Assembly: GCF_947495925.1 (NCBI RefSeq)
Contig: NZ_CANMAU010000005.1
Coordinates: 186,001-250,000 of the forward strand
Length of the DNA stretch: 64,000 nt
Source: an uncultured Algibacter sp.
Lineage (GTDB): Bacteria; Bacteroidota; Bacteroidia; Flavobacteriales; Flavobacteriaceae
Direction: 5' to 3'
How positions within the stretch are numbered: position 1 is the first letter of the stretch; the number at the start of each line of letters is the position of its first letter. The notes under the pieces were generated by a model. The model saw only the letters and a list, made by a program, of their open reading frames with translations, made no database searches and was not told the DNA's origin. Positions 8,704 to 18,022 of the stretch are shown here, piece after piece. Position numbers and translations under genes: made by a program.

Positions 8704-8865
8704 TTAATTTAATGATAATATTACCACACTTTATGGGATAATATTATGTTTTGTATTCCGCATGTTTCAGGAAATTTAAGCGTTTAACACACAGAAGTGT
8801 TATTTTGTTTTTCGTTTCGTTTCCTTTTATCTTCCTGACGATTCGCTAAAAGGAGTGCAAAAATA
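8704..8865 (-). promoter_or_regulatory. rpsA promoter box and long hairpin-bearing leader
   Basis: A -7 box TATTTTTG (minus strand, 8858-8865) would give a leader of about 150 bases before the rpsA start at 8703. The leader can form a hairpin TAACAC/GTGTTA (8785-8790 with 8797-8802) and a fully AU 9-bp stem (8715-8723 with 8739-8747) ending only 11 bases before the start codon. In E. coli S1 represses its own mRNA through leader structure; a similar role here is inference. Confidence 0.45.
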
Positions 8866-9034
8866 AGTATTATCTATCTAATTACCTAAAAATGAGAAAA
8901 TAAAATAAGATGTGACTTTCAATAAAATAGCGTGTCTAAATAATTGAAAAACTTAAGACCAAATAATCATATTTCTAGATAAGAAATTTACTATATTGTT
9001 TAACTCAAACTTAAAAATCAAAACCTTAATAATT

Positions 9035-9415
9035 ATGACAATGAAAGCGAAATACCAATCTGTATTAGATTTAGGAGAATCATTAAACATTCAAAATGGC
9101 AGTGTTACTGAAGAAAATGGGGTTCTTAAAGTAAAAGGAACAGCAAATACGCCGTATGAAAAAAACATCCTTTGGGATAAAATTAAAGAAATTGGAGGGG
9201 AAAGTCCTTCTGACATTTTAGCAAATATTACTGTTGCTGATGAAAGTGTTTACCACAGACATACAGTAAAAAGTGGAGAAACTTTAGGTAAAATAGCAAA
9301 GCATTATTATGGTAATGCTGCTAAATATCAAGACATTTTTAAGGCAAATTCTGATATTTTAAAAAACCCTGATTTAATCCACCCAGATCAAGAGTTGATT
9401 ATTCCAAATCTGTAG
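9035..9415 (+). CDS. LysM-domain protein of the Kbp/YgaU type
   Basis: A 126-residue protein from the ATG at 9035 (MTMKAKYQS); an upstream in-frame ATG at 8996 would add 13 unconserved residues. Residues 8-65 resemble a BON domain ('VLDLGESLNIQNGSVTEENGVLKVKGTA'), and residues 74-125 form one LysM domain ('RHTVKSGETLGKIAKHYYGNAAKY', then 'IFKANSDILKNPDLIHPDQELIIP'). This BON-LysM pairing is that of E. coli Kbp (YgaU), a cytoplasmic potassium-binding protein. There is no signal peptide, which fits a cytoplasmic protein rather than a cell-wall binder. A shared terminator separates it from cmk. Confidence 0.85.
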   Translation: MTMKAKYQSVLDLGESLNIQNGSVTEENGVLKVKGTANTPYEKNILWDKIKEIGGESPSDILANITVADESVYHRHTVKSGETLGKIAKHYYGNAAKYQDIFKANSDILKNPDLIHPDQELIIPNL

Positions 9416-9432
9416 GGTGTCAAAAAGAATAT

Positions 9433-9468
9433 AAAAAGGTGAATCCAAACTTTAGATTCACCTTCTTT
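9433..9468. terminator. Bidirectional terminator between LysM gene and cmk
   Basis: A 10-bp perfect stem AAGGTGAATC/GATTCACCTT (9436-9445 and 9455-9464) with A-rich left and T-rich right flanks, between two convergent genes. Confidence 0.85.
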
Positions 9469-9483
9469 ATTGGTAATATTTTT

Positions 9484-10179
9484 TTATTCATAATCTTCAA
9501 TAGCCATTATAGCTAATTGCAAAATTTTATCAAATTGCTCCTCTAATGAAAGATAGGAATTATCAATCTCAATGGCATCATCAGCCTTTATTAAAGGAGA
9601 ATCTGCCCTGTTCGTATCAATATAATCGCGATCTGTAACATTTTTTAAAACAGCTTCATAGTTTACATGCTCACCTCTATTAATGAGTTCTTTATAACGT
9701 CTTTCCGCTCTAGTTTCAGCAGAAGCAACCATAAATACCTTTAATTTTGCATTTGGAAAAACTACAGTTCCGATATCCCTGCCGTCCATAACCACACCTT
9801 TATCTTCTCCCATTTTCTGTTGTTGTTCCACCAACTTTTGTCGTACTTCTGAAACAGCAGCTACTTGACTAACATAACCAGATACTTTAAGCGTTCTGAT
9901 TTTTTTTTCAACATTAATGCCGTTTAAATAAACTTCTGCAAACCCTAAATCTGCATTAAACTCAAAGCTTATTTGAATACTAGGCAATTGATAAACAAGA
10001 GCTTCTTTATTAAAGTCGTTATTGTTTATTAATCCATTTTCCATAGCGTATAGGGTAACAGATCTATACATAGCTCCGGTATCAACATACACATAACCCA
10101 ATTGTTTTGCTAGTTGTTTGGCGATGGTACTTTTCCCAGTGGACGAAAACCCATCAATGGCAATGGTAATTTTATTCAT
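9484..10179 (-). CDS. cmk: Cytidylate kinase
   Basis: A 231-residue NMP kinase that phosphorylates CMP and dCMP. The P-loop 'GFSSTGKSTIAKQLAKQL' is at residues 10-27; 'YVDTGAMYRSVTL', 'VSQVAAVSEVRQKLVEQQQ', 'GVVMDGRDIGTVVFPNA' and 'R.......DSPL..A.DA..ID' follow in the expected order. The length matches the family (225-235). I chose the ATG at 10179 (MNKITIAIDG); extending to 10245 would add a hydrophobic leader that no Cmk has. In other Bacteroidota cmk is, to my knowledge, often a neighbour of porQ; here one plus-strand gene lies between them. Confidence 0.96.
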   Translation of the reverse strand: MNKITIAIDGFSSTGKSTIAKQLAKQLGYVYVDTGAMYRSVTLYAMENGLINNNDFNKEALVYQLPSIQISFEFNADLGFAEVYLNGINVEKKIRTLKVSGYVSQVAAVSEVRQKLVEQQQKMGEDKGVVMDGRDIGTVVFPNAKLKVFMVASAETRAERRYKELINRGEHVNYEAVLKNVTDRDYIDTNRADSPLIKADDAIEIDNSYLSLEEQFDKILQLAIMAIEDYE

Positions 10180-10376
10180 AAAAATCAAAAATAAACATTT
10201 GGCATATATAGCGATAAAAAAACAATATATTCCTTTCAATAGCAAATATCATTCTCAAGAACAACACGTTTAAGTTTATTAAAACATTGTTAAATAATCA
10301 TTTAACGTAATTAAATTATTAAAAAACTCAATTATTATCTACAATTCTTTAATCATATGTTACTAAAAAAAACATA

Positions 10377-10403
10377 TTGATAATGTCAGATACAGTATAT
10401 TTC
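10377..10403 (+). promoter_or_regulatory. Possible promoter of the beta-helix gene
   Basis: TTG at 10377-10379, a 16-base spacer, then TATATTTC at 10396-10403, one mismatch from TAnnTTTG. The start codon follows 29 bases later. Confidence 0.35.
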
Positions 10404-10432
10404 TCTTTTTTTTGTAGAAAAATTTTAAGACT

Positions 10433-12598
10433 ATGGATAAATTAAATCAACTCTGTTTATTCACTTTTCTACTACTGTTCCCCGGCATCAATGGTGCACA
10501 AAATATATATGTGGCAACAGATGGAGATGACAATAATGATGGATCAATCAATAATCCTTACAAAACGTTTAGTAAAGCGGTTTCGGTAATAACACCCGGA
10601 GATATTTGTATCATTAAAGGAGGTACTTACGAAGAGGAATTATTTATTGCCAAAAATGGAAATTCAGGAAACTATTTAACCTTTAAAGCTGCTGATGGAG
10701 AAACAGTAAATATTAAGGCAACAAGCATAATAAATGGTTGGCAACCTCATAATGGTAGTATATACAAGGTAAACGTAGATATGACCATTGAAAGTCGATT
10801 TAGAGCTGTTTATCATGATAGTGAATATATGGATCTAGCTAGATGGCCAAATAATACAGACAACAATCGCTGGACAGTGAATTGTACCCCCGTAACTGGT
10901 GGTGATGGTTCTCACTTTCTTGCTAACGGTATTCCTAACATTGATTGGACAGGTGGACTAGTATATTATTTAGGAGCACATTCTGGCACAAGTTGGACAA
11001 GAACCATAACTTCAAGTTCTACAAATAAAATTAATTATACCGCTGTTGATATTAATAAATGGCCTTTCAAACCTCATAATCCGACACAATGGAGGAATAA
11101 TCCTGGAAATAATCGAGGGCAATTATACTTGTTTAATAAACTAGAGGCCTTAGACTATGCTAGAGAATGGTATTATGATAACACCTCTAAAACGCTTTAC
11201 TTCCAAACCCCTGATGGTAACATACCTGAAGATAATAGTGTTGAATTTGCAACCAGAAAATATGCTGCACAACTTAGTGGTGATTATATAAAACTAGAGA
11301 GGTTAAACTTTTATGGTGGTGCATTAAAGGTTAATAATAGAGCAGATAATAACATTATAGAGAACTGTATGGTTGTTCATGGTAGCGAGGGACATGATTC
11401 ATTAACTAATACTTCTGCGCAAGTAGCTGAAGCTGCTCTAGAGGTTTTAGGAGACAACACTATTGTTAGGGAATGTACCGTAAATCATAGTTCTGTAAGT
11501 GGTATTGTAATTGCTGGTTGGGCTGCTGCTACGTGTACCATTGAAGGTAATTATATTAGTAATATTGATTATGTTGGTATACATGCATCCCCTATAAGAA
11601 CAAGTGCTAATCATACTAAAATTTTAAAGAATACGATCTTTAACGCAGGTAGAGATGGCATGTACGTTGCCGGTGCTGATTGCGAAATAGCATACAACGA
11701 TGTTTCAGCTTCCCAACTAATTAACAGTGATTCCGGAATATTTTATACCGTTGGAAATAATAACTTAAAAAATGGTGAAATTCATCACAACTGGTTTCAT
11801 GATGCTACTGCACCGGCATATTCTCATACCCCAGGTAGTCCTGGAAAAGCAGCAGGAATATATCTCGATAATAATAGTAAAGGTTATTTAGTTCATCATA
11901 ATGTCATTTGGAATGTATCTTGGAGTGGTTATCAAGTAAATTGGAACAATACAAATCTTGATTTTTTTCATAATACCATTTGGAATGCCGAACGCGCTAT
12001 GGATTCTTGGGTTAATGGTTATCCTCAAGCTAACAACAAAATTTACAATAGCTTTTCTAGTACTTTAGATTGGTTTGCAGGAAATGGTCCTCAAGAATTT
12101 GACATTCAAGATAATTTAATTTCACCTACATCTCCTTTTGAAGATCCAGACAACATAAATTTTATGCCCAAAGCTGGCAGTGCTGTTGTCGATCAGGCTC
12201 AAATAATTTCTGGTTTCCAAAAACCTTATAAAGGCAGTGCTCCAGATATTGGAGCTTATGAACTGGGAGGAACAGCTTGGACGGCAGGTGTAAATGCTAT
12301 CGAAGACACAGGAGATGCTTTAAGTATTGATGAAGACGTTTTACACAAAATAAAGCTGTTTCCAAACCCTACAAATAATATTTTAAATTTTAGACTACCA
12401 AACAATCTTATAAGTAATAACTTATCAATAAGTATATATTCCTCATTAGGGTATTTAATAAAAGTGATACAATTAGATAAAAATGTTTCTAATGGACATG
12501 TAATGATTTCCTTGGCAGACTTATCTTCTGGATTATATATCCTAAGAATTTCAGATTCTGGAGAAACGAAGTTTACTTCCAAATTCATAAAAAATTAG
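10433..12598 (+). CDS. Secreted right-handed beta-helix protein with T9SS sorting tail
   Basis: A 721-residue secreted protein. Residues 1-22 are a signal peptide ending 'NGAQ'. The next part opens with 'IYVATDGDDNNDGSINNPYKTFSKAV...GDICIIKGGTY', the DUF1565/pectate-lyase-like start of right-handed beta-helix proteins. The middle (about 280-560) repeats short 'N.I..N.I......GI' rungs such as 'CTIEGNYISNIDYVGIHA'. Residues about 645-721 ('IKLFPNPTNNILNF' to 'SSGLYILRISD....TSKFIKN') are a T9SS type A sorting domain, so it should pass the outer membrane through the type IX system. Many such proteins are polysaccharide lyases or epimerases, but I see no signature that fixes the substrate. It is inserted on the opposite strand between cmk and porQ. 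Confidence 0.85.
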   Translation: MDKLNQLCLFTFLLLFPGINGAQNIYVATDGDDNNDGSINNPYKTFSKAVSVITPGDICIIKGGTYEEELFIAKNGNSGNYLTFKAADGETVNIKATSIINGWQPHNGSIYKVNVDMTIESRFRAVYHDSEYMDLARWPNNTDNNRWTVNCTPVTGGDGSHFLANGIPNIDWTGGLVYYLGAHSGTSWTRTITSSSTNKINYTAVDINKWPFKPHNPTQWRNNPGNNRGQLYLFNKLEALDYAREWYYDNTSKTLYFQTPDGNIPEDNSVEFATRKYAAQLSGDYIKLERLNFYGGALKVNNRADNNIIENCMVVHGSEGHDSLTNTSAQVAEAALEVLGDNTIVRECTVNHSSVSGIVIAGWAAATCTIEGNYISNIDYVGIHASPIRTSANHTKILKNTIFNAGRDGMYVAGADCEIAYNDVSASQLINSDSGIFYTVGNNNLKNGEIHHNWFHDATAPAYSHTPGSPGKAAGIYLDNNSKGYLVHHNVIWNVSWSGYQVNWNNTNLDFFHNTIWNAERAMDSWVNGYPQANNKIYNSFSSTLDWFAGNGPQEFDIQDNLISPTSPFEDPDNINFMPKAGSAVVDQAQIISGFQKPYKGSAPDIGAYELGGTAWTAGVNAIEDTGDALSIDEDVLHKIKLFPNPTNNILNFRLPNNLISNNLSISIYSSLGYLIKVIQLDKNVSNGHVMISLADLSSGLYILRISDSGETKFTSKFIKN

Positions 12599-12662
12599 TA
12601 CGTATCACTTAAAAAACAAGTGTGTATTTTTAATAAAAAATGGATTAACAAAATCCCCTTTT

Positions 12663-13682
12663 TTATTGCAAATTAATTTGTAACCCAAAGAAATTAGAGT
12701 TACCAGCACTTGTATATTTAGCATGAGTATAACTAAAACGCATTTTATTCATTTTAATAGATATTCCTGCCGAAAGACCAGAGAAGTTACGCTGATCGGC
12801 AATACGAAGATCTTCTCCCCTTCTGAAATTATATCCTAATCGGATGTTAAACCCACCTTCAGGAAAAATTTCTGCTCCAACTATGGTATGTCTTATTACC
12901 TGTCCCAAAAAGCCTATTTTTTCAGAGGATTGATTTCCTGCCAAATCACTTGTAGTACGAGCAGGATTAGGAACACCAATAGGCCATTTCTGCAAATTCT
13001 CTAAAGTTACATGCCATCTAATTGGTACATTATCTAATTTTTGAGACATTCCAAAAGCAATCTCAAAAGGCAAACGTTCATTTAAATCGGCATAGGTTGT
13101 TATTTGTGTTCCTACATTTCTAACTACTAAGGTCGCATTAAAATCTAAGTCTTTATTAATATATATTAAACCTATATCTACGGCAACACCTAAAGAACTA
13201 TATTGTTCTAACTTTGAAGAAATCAATTTTAAATTAGTTCCAAAATAAAAATCTGAATATCCCAATTGTAAAGCGTATCCTAAGGACAATGCCGCTTCAT
13301 TACCCGAGAAAGTTCCAGTAGAATTTCCATCTTCATCATAACCATCAAATGATCCATAATTAATATAAGTTACACCAGCATGAAAAGTTTGAGTGCGCCT
13401 ATCCATCGTATATGCATATGCAGCAGTACCATAACTAATCCCTCCCAAATAACTTGTATAATTCACTGCCAATTGATTATCCATTTCAACATTTATAGTT
13501 GCAGGATTGAATATAGCTTGAGTAACATCATAATCAACATTGGTGAACACCTTCCCTCCCAAAGCAGCTTGCCTTGGTGATGAAATTAAATTAAGAAATT
13601 GATATGTAGACTCCCCTCCCACCTGTGCAGCGGTAAAAGCACTCATTAACAAACAAAAAAGGGAAACAATTTTTCTTAGCAT
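12663..13682 (-). CDS. porQ: Type IX secretion system protein PorQ
   Basis: A 339-residue outer-membrane beta-barrel protein of the PorV/PorQ kind (related to FadL-like barrels). It has a signal peptide ending 'FTAAQ', then 'GGESTYQFLNLISSPRQAALGG', which is the typical PorQ opening, followed by amphipathic strands and a C-terminus 'FSYTHAKYTSAGNSNFFGLQINLQ'. PorQ holds PorZ at the surface and takes part in the attachment complex of T9SS. Its nearness to cmk supports the call. It is 118 bases from the lon stop, with a terminator for lon in between. The neighbouring beta-helix protein is a likely T9SS cargo. Confidence 0.9.
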   Translation of the reverse strand: MLRKIVSLFCLLMSAFTAAQVGGESTYQFLNLISSPRQAALGGKVFTNVDYDVTQAIFNPATINVEMDNQLAVNYTSYLGGISYGTAAYAYTMDRRTQTFHAGVTYINYGSFDGYDEDGNSTGTFSGNEAALSLGYALQLGYSDFYFGTNLKLISSKLEQYSSLGVAVDIGLIYINKDLDFNATLVVRNVGTQITTYADLNERLPFEIAFGMSQKLDNVPIRWHVTLENLQKWPIGVPNPARTTSDLAGNQSSEKIGFLGQVIRHTIVGAEIFPEGGFNIRLGYNFRRGEDLRIADQRNFSGLSAGISIKMNKMRFSYTHAKYTSAGNSNFFGLQINLQ

Positions 13683-13747
13683 ATTTACAGCGCAAAGTAA
13701 ATAAATCTATCTTAAAACGGTAGCATGTATCATTTATTTTAAATCAC

Positions 13748-13778
13748 AAAAAAACCTCGTATTATAACGAGGTTTTTT
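13748..13778 (-). terminator. Terminator downstream of lon
   Basis: Stem AAAAACCTCGT/ACGAGGTTTTT around the loop ATTATA; the A run on the left gives the U tract for minus-strand transcription. It lies 22 bases after the lon stop. Confidence 0.85.
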
Positions 13779-13799
13779 AACACTATTTTTTAGACCTTA

Positions 13800-16250
13800 T
13801 TATATTTTTTTAGCATTTTTCACCTTTTGGTTCGTGATCGCTATCTTAACAACATCGCTCATATCTGTTACATAATGAAATGTCAAGCCTTTTAAATATT
13901 CTGGTTTTATTTCTTCTATATCACGACGATTCTCCTCACACAACAAAATCTCTTTAATCCTAGCTCGCTTTGCAGCTAATATTTTTTCTTTTATACCTCC
14001 AACTGGAAGTACTTTTCCCCTTAATGTAATCTCACCTGTCATAGCAAGACTCTTTTTTACTTTTTTCTGAGTAAATAAAGAAACAAGTGAAGTTAACATC
14101 GTTACTCCTGCACTTGGGCCATCTTTAGGAGTTGCACCTTCGGGAACGTGAATATGTACATTATAATTATCAAAAATCGAAGCATCAATTCCAAATTCAT
14201 CAGCATTTGATTTAATATACTCCATAGCTATGGTCGCCGATTCTTTCATGACCTTACCTAAATTACCTGTAATAGTCATTGCGCCTTTTCCTTTGGAAAG
14301 AATAGATTCTATAAACAAAATATCTCCACCTACCCGAGTCCAAGCCAAACCTGTAACGACTCCCGCCACATTATTATTCTCGTATTTATCACGCTCTAAT
14401 TTCGGTCCGCCTAAAACTTCAATAATATCTTCATTAGAAATTTTGATATTATAGTCTTCTTCCATAGCAATATTTTTGGCTGCATAACGCACCATTTTTG
14501 CCACTTGTTTTTCTAGACCACGAACACCAGATTCGCGAGTATAGCCTTCAACAATTTTCTCTAATTGTGTTTTACCAATTTTCAAATCTTTAGCACTCAA
14601 ACCATGTTCTTTAAGCTGCTTAGGTAACAGATGGCGCTTAGCAATCTCAACTTTTTCTTCTATGGTATACCCCGTTACATTGATAATTTCCATACGATCA
14701 CGCAATGCAGGCTGAATTGTTGCCAAACTGTTTGATGTTGCTATAAACATCACTTTAGATAGGTCGTAACCCATCTCTAAGAAGTTGTCATAAAACTCAC
14801 TGTTTTGCTCAGGATCTAAAACCTCTAACATAGCTGAAGATGGATCTCCTTGATGCGAATTCGATAATTTATCGATTTCATCTAATACAAATACAGGATT
14901 TGAGGTGCCAGCCTTTTTCAAACTTTGTATAATACGCCCTGGCATAGCTCCTATATAGGTTTTTCTATGTCCACGTATTTCGGCTTCATCACGTAAACCT
15001 CCTAATGAAATCCGAACATACTCTCTCCCTAACGCTTCTGCAATAGATTTTCCTAATGATGTTTTACCAACTCCTGGAGGGCCATACAAACATAAAATTG
15101 GTGACTTCATATCATTACGAAGCTTGAGTACCGCTAAATATTCAATAATTCTGCGCTTTACGTCCTCCAAACCAAAATGGTCTCTGTCAAGAATCTTCAT
15201 AGCACGTTTAAGATCAAATTTATCCTCGCTAAACTCATTCCAAGGTAAGTCTAAAAACAGCTCCAAGTAATTACGTTGTATAGAATATTCAGCCACCTGA
15301 GGATTCATACGCTGCATTTTGGCAATTTCCTTATCAAAGTGTTTCGATACATTCTCATCCCATAATTTATCCTTAGCCTTAGCTCTCATTTCTTCAATTT
15401 CCTCATCGTGACTAACACCCCCCAATTCCTCTTGAATAGTTTTCATTTGCTGATGCAAGAAATACTCACGTTGCTGCTGACTCATATCCATTTGAACCTT
15501 AGACTGAATATCGTTTTTAAGTTCTAGTTTCTGAAATTCAACATTCATGTATTTCAATGTAGCAAGAGCTCGCTTTTTCAAATCATTAATCTCCAAAAGC
15601 TCCTGCTTTTCAGTAACTGAAAGATTCATATTTGAGGACACAAAATTCACTAGAAATGAATTGCTTTCAATATTTTTTATAGCAAAAGACGCCTCACTAG
15701 GAATATTTGGACTTTCTTTAATAATTTCCAAAGCCAAATCTTTTATCGAATCTATGATTGCCGAAAATTCTTTATTTTTCAAAGCAGGTTTCGCCTCTGC
15801 AATATCCCGAATAGTGGCATTCATGTAAGGCGCTTCGGTAAGTACTTCGGCAACTTTAAAACGTTTTTTACCCTGAATAATTACCGTTACATTCCCATCG
15901 GGCATTTTTAAAACACGTAATATTCTTGCAACAGTACCGGTTTCGTGAATATCTTTTGCTGTTGGCTTTTCAACAGATTCATCCTTTTGAGCTACAACAC
16001 CAATAACTTTTCCACCTTTATTTGCATCATTTATTAATTTAATTGAGGCATCCCTGCCCGCGGTAATTGGTATAACAACACCCGGAAATAGCACAGTGTT
16101 TCTTAAAGATAATATAGGTAATGTCTCGGGTAATTCTTCATTATTAATAGCCTCTTCATCCTCAGGAGTCATTAAAGGAATTAATTCTGAATTCTCATCA
16201 AACTCCTGCAGTGACAAACTGTCAAGAGTAGTAAATTTAGATTTCTTCAT
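13800..16250 (-). CDS. lon: ATP-dependent protease La (Lon)
   Basis: An 816-residue cytoplasmic AAA+ protease for misfolded and regulatory proteins. It has the LON substrate-binding domain (about 40-235, '[14 protein letters not shown]'), a coiled linker, the AAA+ module with Walker A 'GPPGVGKTS' (Lys396) and Walker B 'VFVLDEIDK', the '[13 protein letters not shown]' sensor block, and the protease domain '[11 protein letters not shown]' with the catalytic Ser713 and Lys756, 43 residues apart as in E. coli Lon. All key residues are present. The gene is monocistronic with its own terminator; I could not find a convincing heat-shock operator upstream. Confidence 0.98.
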   Translation of the reverse strand: MKKSKFTTLDSLSLQEFDENSELIPLMTPEDEEAINNEELPETLPILSLRNTVLFPGVVIPITAGRDASIKLINDANKGGKVIGVVAQKDESVEKPTAKDIHETGTVARILRVLKMPDGNVTVIIQGKKRFKVAEVLTEAPYMNATIRDIAEAKPALKNKEFSAIIDSIKDLALEIIKESPNIPSEASFAIKNIESNSFLVNFVSSNMNLSVTEKQELLEINDLKKRALATLKYMNVEFQKLELKNDIQSKVQMDMSQQQREYFLHQQMKTIQEELGGVSHDEEIEEMRAKAKDKLWDENVSKHFDKEIAKMQRMNPQVAEYSIQRNYLELFLDLPWNEFSEDKFDLKRAMKILDRDHFGLEDVKRRIIEYLAVLKLRNDMKSPILCLYGPPGVGKTSLGKSIAEALGREYVRISLGGLRDEAEIRGHRKTYIGAMPGRIIQSLKKAGTSNPVFVLDEIDKLSNSHQGDPSSAMLEVLDPEQNSEFYDNFLEMGYDLSKVMFIATSNSLATIQPALRDRMEIINVTGYTIEEKVEIAKRHLLPKQLKEHGLSAKDLKIGKTQLEKIVEGYTRESGVRGLEKQVAKMVRYAAKNIAMEEDYNIKISNEDIIEVLGGPKLERDKYENNNVAGVVTGLAWTRVGGDILFIESILSKGKGAMTITGNLGKVMKESATIAMEYIKSNADEFGIDASIFDNYNVHIHVPEGATPKDGPSAGVTMLTSLVSLFTQKKVKKSLAMTGEITLRGKVLPVGGIKEKILAAKRARIKEILLCEENRRDIEEIKPEYLKGLTFHYVTDMSDVVKIAITNQKVKNAKKI

Positions 16251-16428
16251 AAATATAATTAGGTCATACTGTCATTAAAACAGTAGTGATCATTTTTTTA
16301 ACAGTGAATAAAAAATAGTTAAACTCCTATTTATCAAATAGTTAAAAAATTAATTTAACATATTTCATAACAATAAATTCAATAGCTATGCCATTTGTAG
16401 ATTTATTAAGAATAAAAAGTAGTGATTT

Positions 16429-17079
16429 TTAAATCTTACCTATTTTTTTAAGAACAAACAATAATACAATTGGAATAGCCAATAAACCAATCATCAATAA
16501 ATTAGTTTGAAATAACCAAGGTGATAGTATTAAGGTAATAAGATAACCTCCAATGGCGCCTCCAAAATGGGCATCATGACCAATATTACCTATTCTTTTT
16601 TTCATACCGTAAATAGTATATAATAAATAACCAATACCAAATAAGTAAGCTGGTATAGGAATTGGAATAAAAAATAAATATAAGCTCATTCCAGGTTGCA
16701 ACAAAATAGCTGAATAGATGACTCCGCTTACTGCTCCACTAGCCCCAACAGCGGTATAATTATACTCGTTTTTATGAAAATAAAGGGACAAAATACTACC
16801 CAACATGAGACTCCCTATGTAAATTAAAAGAAACTGTATTGGACTTAATATTGAAATAACTACATCGGCAAAAAAGTAAAGTGTTAACATATTAAACAAT
16901 AAATGTTGTGTGTCTGCATGTAAAAAACCAGAACTAAACATTCTTAGCTGCTCACCTCCTCTTATAGAACCAACATGAAATTTATATTTATTAAAAAAAT
17001 TAAAATCGCTAAAACCTTTATACGAAATAAGAGCATTCGCTGCTATAAGGATACCTGTGATTAAATTTAAATTGCCCAT
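16429..17079 (-). CDS. Rhomboid-family intramembrane serine protease
   Basis: A 216-residue membrane protein with six or so hydrophobic helices. It has the family's 'RMFSSGFLHADTQHLLFNMLTLYFF' block (His and Asn that stabilise the oxyanion), the catalytic Ser in 'VGASGAVSGVIYS' and the catalytic His in 'GHDAHFGGAIGGY'. I take the ATG at 17079; starting at 17148 would overlap the divergent neighbour's start codon and add 23 unconserved residues. A minus-strand TAGATTTG box at 17125-17132 could be its -7 element. Substrates are unknown. Rhomboids of this short type are common in Bacteroidota. Confidence 0.93.
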   Translation of the reverse strand: MGNLNLITGILIAANALISYKGFSDFNFFNKYKFHVGSIRGGEQLRMFSSGFLHADTQHLLFNMLTLYFFADVVISILSPIQFLLIYIGSLMLGSILSLYFHKNEYNYTAVGASGAVSGVIYSAILLQPGMSLYLFFIPIPIPAYLFGIGYLLYTIYGMKKRIGNIGHDAHFGGAIGGYLITLILSPWLFQTNLLMIGLLAIPIVLLFVLKKIGKI

Positions 17080-17089
17080 AAAGGAAATC

Positions 17090-17118
17090 TTGTTTAAATT
17101 GAATTTAATATATATTTG
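17090..17118 (+). promoter_or_regulatory. Promoter of the acyltransferase gene
   Basis: TTG at 17090-17092, 18-base spacer, TATATTTG at 17111-17118: a full match to the Bacteroidota promoter. The start codon at 17143 is 25 bases downstream. Confidence 0.65.
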
Positions 17119-17142
17119 TCGGTACAAATCTAAAACTAAATA

Positions 17143-18021
17143 ATGCAATTACTAGCTTATATTATTGTTTATCCATTTTTATGGTTGATTTCATTATTAC
17201 CTTTTAGAATATTATATGGGATATCAGACTTTACATTCGTTTTCATCTATCATATTTTCGGATACAGGAAAAAAGTCGTTACGAACAATATAAAATTAGC
17301 TTTTCCTGAGAAAAGTGATCAGGAAATTGCTTCTATTCGAAAAAAATTCTATCATCACTTTTGTGATATGCTCATTGAATCAATAAAATCGATTACTGTT
17401 TCTGAAAAAGAAATTATTAAGAGGTATACATTCCCGAATGTTGAAGAAATTCATCAACTAGAAAAAGAAAACAAAAGTATTGTCTTGATGATGGGACATT
17501 ACGGTAGCTGGGAATGGATTTTTATTTTACAAAAACATGTAAACTACATTGGCTATGCGGTTTACAAACAATTGAGTAATAAGTATTTTGATAAGTTAGT
17601 AAAACGAATTAGAGCACGATATAACAGTTATTTGATTACAACAAAAGAAACTTTTCCTACTCTTATCAAGGCAAAACGTAACAACGAGTTAACTTTTAAC
17701 GGTTTTGTTTTTGACCAGTCTCCCAAAGTAGATAAAGCCATGCACTGGCAAAAATTTATGGGCATAAAAGTACCTGTTCACGTTGGCGCAGAAATATTGG
17801 CCAAAAGATTAGATATGGTAACACTCTTCTTAAAAGTAAGAAGAGTGAAACGTGGTTATTATGAGGCTACTTTTACTGATATTATCAGAAATCCCCGGGA
17901 TTATAAAGACTTTGATATAACAGATCAATCATTAAAAAGAGTTGAGGAACAAATTCGTGAAGCCCCTGAATTCTATTTATGGACACATAAACGCTGGAAA
18001 CATGGCAAATTTGACGAGTAA
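17143..18021 (+). CDS. Lipid A biosynthesis-type acyltransferase (LpxL/HtrB family)
   Basis: A 292-residue inner-membrane enzyme with an N-terminal hydrophobic anchor (residues 1-40) and the LPLAT domain. The catalytic HX4E motif is in 'GHYGSWEW', 'QKFMGIKVPVHVG' carries the second family motif with the region 'VFDQSPKVDKAMHW' before it, and the C-terminal 'EFYLWTHKRWKH' is the third. These enzymes add a secondary acyl chain to lipid A or, in some bacteria, to other lipids (ornithine or glycine lipids), so the acceptor is not certain. It ends one base before the convergent sulfatase gene, without room for a terminator. Confidence 0.92.
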   Translation: MQLLAYIIVYPFLWLISLLPFRILYGISDFTFVFIYHIFGYRKKVVTNNIKLAFPEKSDQEIASIRKKFYHHFCDMLIESIKSITVSEKEIIKRYTFPNVEEIHQLEKENKSIVLMMGHYGSWEWIFILQKHVNYIGYAVYKQLSNKYFDKLVKRIRARYNSYLITTKETFPTLIKAKRNNELTFNGFVFDQSPKVDKAMHWQKFMGIKVPVHVGAEILAKRLDMVTLFLKVRRVKRGYYEATFTDIIRNPRDYKDFDITDQSLKRVEEQIREAPEFYLWTHKRWKHGKFDE

Positions 18022-18022
18022 C

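Noticed and set aside
10179-10245. Longer N-terminus for cytidylate kinase
   Set aside because: The added 22 residues are hydrophobic and not a part of any known Cmk; the P-loop spacing fits the ATG at 10179.
12256-12588. 110-codon ORF on the minus strand
   Set aside because: It lies fully inside the sorting-domain end of the beta-helix gene on the other strand, which is well supported; its translation has no family features.
15547-15828. 93-codon plus-strand ORF inside lon
   Set aside because: Antisense shadow of the conserved Lon N-terminal domain; no start context or motif.
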